Source: Atopsyche davidsoni (lineage: Eukaryota; Arthropoda; Insecta; Trichoptera; Hydrobiosidae). Taken from it: a DNA stretch of 64,000 bases. Below, in pieces: positions 60,971 through 64,000 of the stretch. The stretch is from contig JAILWY010000006.1 in assembly GCA_022113835.1 (NCBI GenBank), positions 1,364,001 through 1,428,000 on the forward strand, in the 5' to 3' direction. Under the pieces are notes generated by a model, which saw only the letters and a list, made by a program, of their open reading frames with translations, was not told where the DNA came from and made no database searches. A program made the position numbers and the translations under genes. Position 1 is the stretch's first letter; the number at the start of each line of letters is the position of its first letter.

Positions 60971-61428
60971 TTTAATTGTTAAGTTAAAATGTGTGGCGTA
61001 ATAAAAAAACATCTGTACAATAGATTTGATAATTGAGGCCTACTTCAAATGGACGTAGTTTTTTGTAGAAACTTTGTGGCAAATTGAAATATTATTGTAT
61101 AATTTACTAATGAAATGTCAAATGGAACTTTTAACTTTTCCGCCTGAAATACAATATAACAATGCTGCTGGCTGTTAGATACAATTTCCTAAGTATTTAG
61201 TGTAATTCTTTGCAATTTAATGTTATGTCATTTGTATTGTGTCTTACTGGTGCTTACCAAAATATATGTTACCACATGAAAGTTAACACATATTTAAGAG
61301 TTTATTATAGCTGAATTGACAACCATAAAGCAGATATATATAGTTTGAAATTTTGTACATGACAAAAATAATAATAAGTTTTGTTATTAGTAGTGATGAT
61401 AGATAACGAGTCAGCATAAAAATAGATT

Positions 61429-61578
61429 ATGATGAATATACGTGACCTGGTGATATCTTCTGGTATAGTCATCATCAGAGAAGAATGCAGTCAGATGATG
61501 CAGAATGCAATAGATGACGAAAATGGAAGTCGTCCTAACAAGGTCAGGCCAGCTGGAAAAACACTTCAGCTCTACAAG
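61429..61578 (+). CDS. Weak candidate coding exon with strong donor
   Basis: An in-frame TAG at 61,423 precedes the ATG at 61,429. Fifty codons then lead exactly to CTACAAG/GTACGTAA, a near-perfect splice donor at 61,578/61,579 in phase 0. The peptide is hydrophobic, then acidic, then basic (NAIDDENGSRPNKVRPAGK) and is not recognised. The opposite strand is also open (97 codons, 61,411-61,704), so composition may explain both. An alternative is an old retroelement fragment in either orientation. Confidence 0.2.
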
Positions 61579-61918
61579 GTACGTAATCACAGAGCTGCTC
61601 GAGATGGTGCGACGTGAAATATGTTTATTGTGTTTGAGGCATTTTTCAGGCTTATTCAATCGAATTATTTTGTGCCATTTAACACAAGGTACACGAAAAC
61701 ACACAAGACAGTAATACTGTGTCTATTCTTGTATGGAATGTAGTACAAGAGAACTGAATAAGATTGATGTATTTGAGACAGTGCTTCGGGCGCTCAGTGT
61801 GAGCTTTCTGGTAAAATTAATGGACCTAAACTTTGGAATAGCTTATGTTATTGGGGACGTTGTAATTCTACCAACAGGCGAGCTGGAGATACTGACAATT
61901 AGATGAAGTCAACCAATT

Positions 61919-61939
61919 ATATATATATATATATATATA
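61919..61939. repeat. (AT)n microsatellite
   Basis: About ten uninterrupted AT units. Confidence 0.9.
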
Positions 61940-62309
61940 CAAAACCAAACTGAAAAATACTTATCTATTTCAACAATAAAATAAACGAATCAATGTGTAA
62001 TATTTTGTGCATATCGAATAAAATCACATGTTTAAAGCATAAATATCAGTTTACAAGTGCATTGATAATATCTAGCTTACCCAAGTAAGCTTAGGAAACC
62101 TTTAATGTGCTGAAAATTCTAGTTTAGCAGGCTCACATAAACTATCTAATGAATAAAAAAACCCATTATTAATTATACTAAATACACTCGTTGATGATAA
62201 TAATTTTTGTATACACTTGTTTTATGTATACTTAATCAAAAGCCATTAATTGGTAAAAGTTTTAAATACAATAATTTATATTCTCCCCGAGCTCATTACA
62301 CATATGTAG

Positions 62310-62331
62310 GTGTGTGTGTATATATATATAG
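62310..62331. repeat. (GT)n(AT)n compound microsatellite
   Basis: A short GT run passes directly into a TA run. Confidence 0.85.
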
Positions 62332-62594
62332 TTGTCAGTTTATACATATATTTATTAAATTATTCAAAGACTGTTCGTTGACACGTTATCGTGCTATCTT
62401 CACATATAAATGATCAATTATGCAAAAATAAAATTATTATGTAGGTGTTGTTATTCTCTTGCCCACCTTGAACTTTATTAATTTATTTATTTTTCGCTAA
62501 AATGTACAAATAAAGAAAAAAAATTAATAATACATAACTATTAAATATTTTCAGTCTAGACGAACTATTGTTTTTTGTCTTAAAAGAAATATGT

Positions 62595-62640
62595 CTCCAA
62601 GCACGATTTGAACCCGTAACCTGCGGCATTCTTAGATAAC
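62595..62640 (-). repeat. tRNA-like B-box fragment, possible SINE
   Basis: On the minus strand, GGGTTCAAATCGTGC matches the B box/T arm of a tRNA (GGTTCAAATC), preceded by GCCGCAGGTTAC. Only about three of five T-stem pairs hold and no A box is clear upstream, so it is not a tRNA gene. It is probably the promoter end of a tRNA-derived SINE whose body would extend to about 62,450. Confidence 0.4.
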
Positions 62641-62799
62641 ACTATAATATGTAACACAGAGATACAAAGCGAGTTTGGCTGTGTGATATTTTTATATAAA
62701 GCAGCGGCCGTTTGCAGGAGAAAATATTAAACAAAGGTAACAGGTATTATCAATCAATGTTTCATAATAGTGATAACAATCTAGAGCGCTACCATTAAC

Positions 62800-64000
62800 A
62801 GGTGTGAAGCGGTCATTTTTCTTATTGGTTTCGACAGAGAAACTCGCCTAAGATGCTTACATTAGATAGGATTTTAAAATCGTGTGGTTTGCCATCAAAT
62901 GAAAGCGTGATTTCCTATAAACTTATAGACAGCCGAACATGTTGCTTTACATTCATAAACGCTAATCTTTCGATTTTTAATAACAATTGTATTGCGTATA
63001 ATACTAACACATGATTTTGATGCAAATGATATAAAAGATCGTTATGTTTATATTGAATAACCTTTGCTTAATATTTAAATAGAGTTAAAACATAGCGAAC
63101 AGGTCTATTGATTTATTTTTTCAGGGCTCCAGGCAGAGGCAAGTGGTCTGGTTATAAACAGCAAACATAAATTGGTATTCCAAATATTTTGATTGGCAGC
63201 ATGTCAGGTGTTTTCGCAAAGAACGGACATGTTTAGTTCATAAATTCGATCTAAATTCGTACACTCCATGTGTAGCCTCATCTCGTAAATTTGTGTACAC
63301 AACTGCCCGGGATTTGTTTAGAAATATATAAAAATGTTATTACTTATCTTGCTACTCATTTCCTATTTCCATTTAGGTTCGAATGCAATGTAAGTATCGG
63401 ATTGTCTATTCAATCGCAGGTGAAAAGATAGAAACACATTAACTATTTTTTATGGGATTGTTGTGGTTGATAAGACACGAAGGCGTACATTAGAGTGATG
63501 TCTGTTCGAAAACGTGGTTTGGTTATAATATTTGGAGATATTATACGTAAATCTTCTTGATATTCTGATATTAAATTTGCACTATTGTCAGGCTTCAGTT
63601 CATATTTCCTTAGGCACAGTCATTTGGGGCATTTAGACAAGGCAATAAGACATTTAACATTTACAGAGGCCGCTTCATATTCCTCAGTCAGTTTTCTCAA
63701 GGTTGAGGGTTTAATTCTGCTCCATAGTACTTGGTGAACCACTTCCACGTTTCGCGTTTTTTTGCTGGTTTGTTTATCAAATAAAGTAATCTTGTTATTC
63801 TTACGATGCCGGTTCATCTAGATACCACTCACGTACAAACTGCTAGGAAGGATGTATCGTGAGACGAAAAGTCAAAAAATAATTTTGCTCAGAGTATTCA
63901 TATAAATTTAGATATATCATTAAATTAGGGAAATAACAGATTTCAAACTCTTGAAGTTTTTTTTGGAACTATGTAAATAAAAAATTAAACAATAATTTTA
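62800..64000. other. A+T-rich non-coding DNA to the window end
   Basis: No gene is supported. The segment at 63,340-63,400 holds a possible acceptor-microexon-donor arrangement. The 65-codon minus-strand open stretch at 63,620-63,817 is Lys/Arg-rich and unrecognised. Confidence 0.4.

Noticed and set aside
1..64000. CRISPR arrays, operons, bacterial-type promoters or terminators
   Set aside because: The sequence is animal nuclear DNA in character; no regularly spaced identical repeats or clustered genes occur.
1..64000. Intact tRNA or rRNA genes
   Set aside because: Only degenerate tRNA-like A- or B-box fragments were seen; none folds into a full cloverleaf.

Overview
This is animal genomic DNA, strongly A+T-rich, with long runs of A and T, no operon-like gene packing and no long open reading frames. 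The best-supported items are two decayed piggyBac-superfamily transposons with TTAA duplications. The composition, these elements, a short GGTTGGG(C/T)TA repeat and the CTAAT branch-point type suggest an insect, possibly a moth or butterfly. That assignment is an inference, not a demonstration.

No intact host protein-coding gene could be supported. Most of the window looks like intronic or intergenic DNA: long A+T-rich stretches broken by patches 150-500 bases long that are richer in G+C and more complex. These lie at about 0.1, 1.5, 2.8, 5.3, 8.0-9.2, 10.2, 11.4, 12.3, 18.2, 21.9, 24.0, 26.7-27.1, 28.7, 39.5, 41.7, 43.9, 44.8, 45.5, 49.9, 50.9, 53.1, 53.9, 55.0, 58.6 and 60.8 kb. Several hold recognisable transcription-factor-type sites (octamer, a CRE palindrome, TAATTG/GGATTA homeodomain sites, AP-1/CRE), so they are candidate conserved regulatory elements.

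The most interesting signal is a pair of minus-strand sites, at 23,385-23,418 and 43,564-43,597. In each, a branch point (CTAAT), a pyrimidine tract and CAG run directly into a 5' splice site (GTAAGC, GTAAGT). This is the architecture of recursive-splicing ratchet points in very long insect introns. If they are real, at least the middle of the window is one giant intron of an unseen minus-strand gene.

Mobile DNA: a 2.4-kb piggyBac-like element (12,765-15,152) keeps nearly the whole transposase as frameshifted remnants. A 1.06-kb internally deleted piggyBac-like element (32,662-33,720) keeps only the C-terminal part. Both carry short subterminal palindromes, with different sequences but the same layout. 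There are also three small tandem-repeat arrays, three tRNA-derived (SINE-like) fragments, a dispersed repeat pair, several hairpins and one 38-bp near-perfect palindrome. A few isolated splice-site-flanked or small open segments (22.97, 53.1, 61.4 and 63.4 kb) are listed as weak exon candidates.
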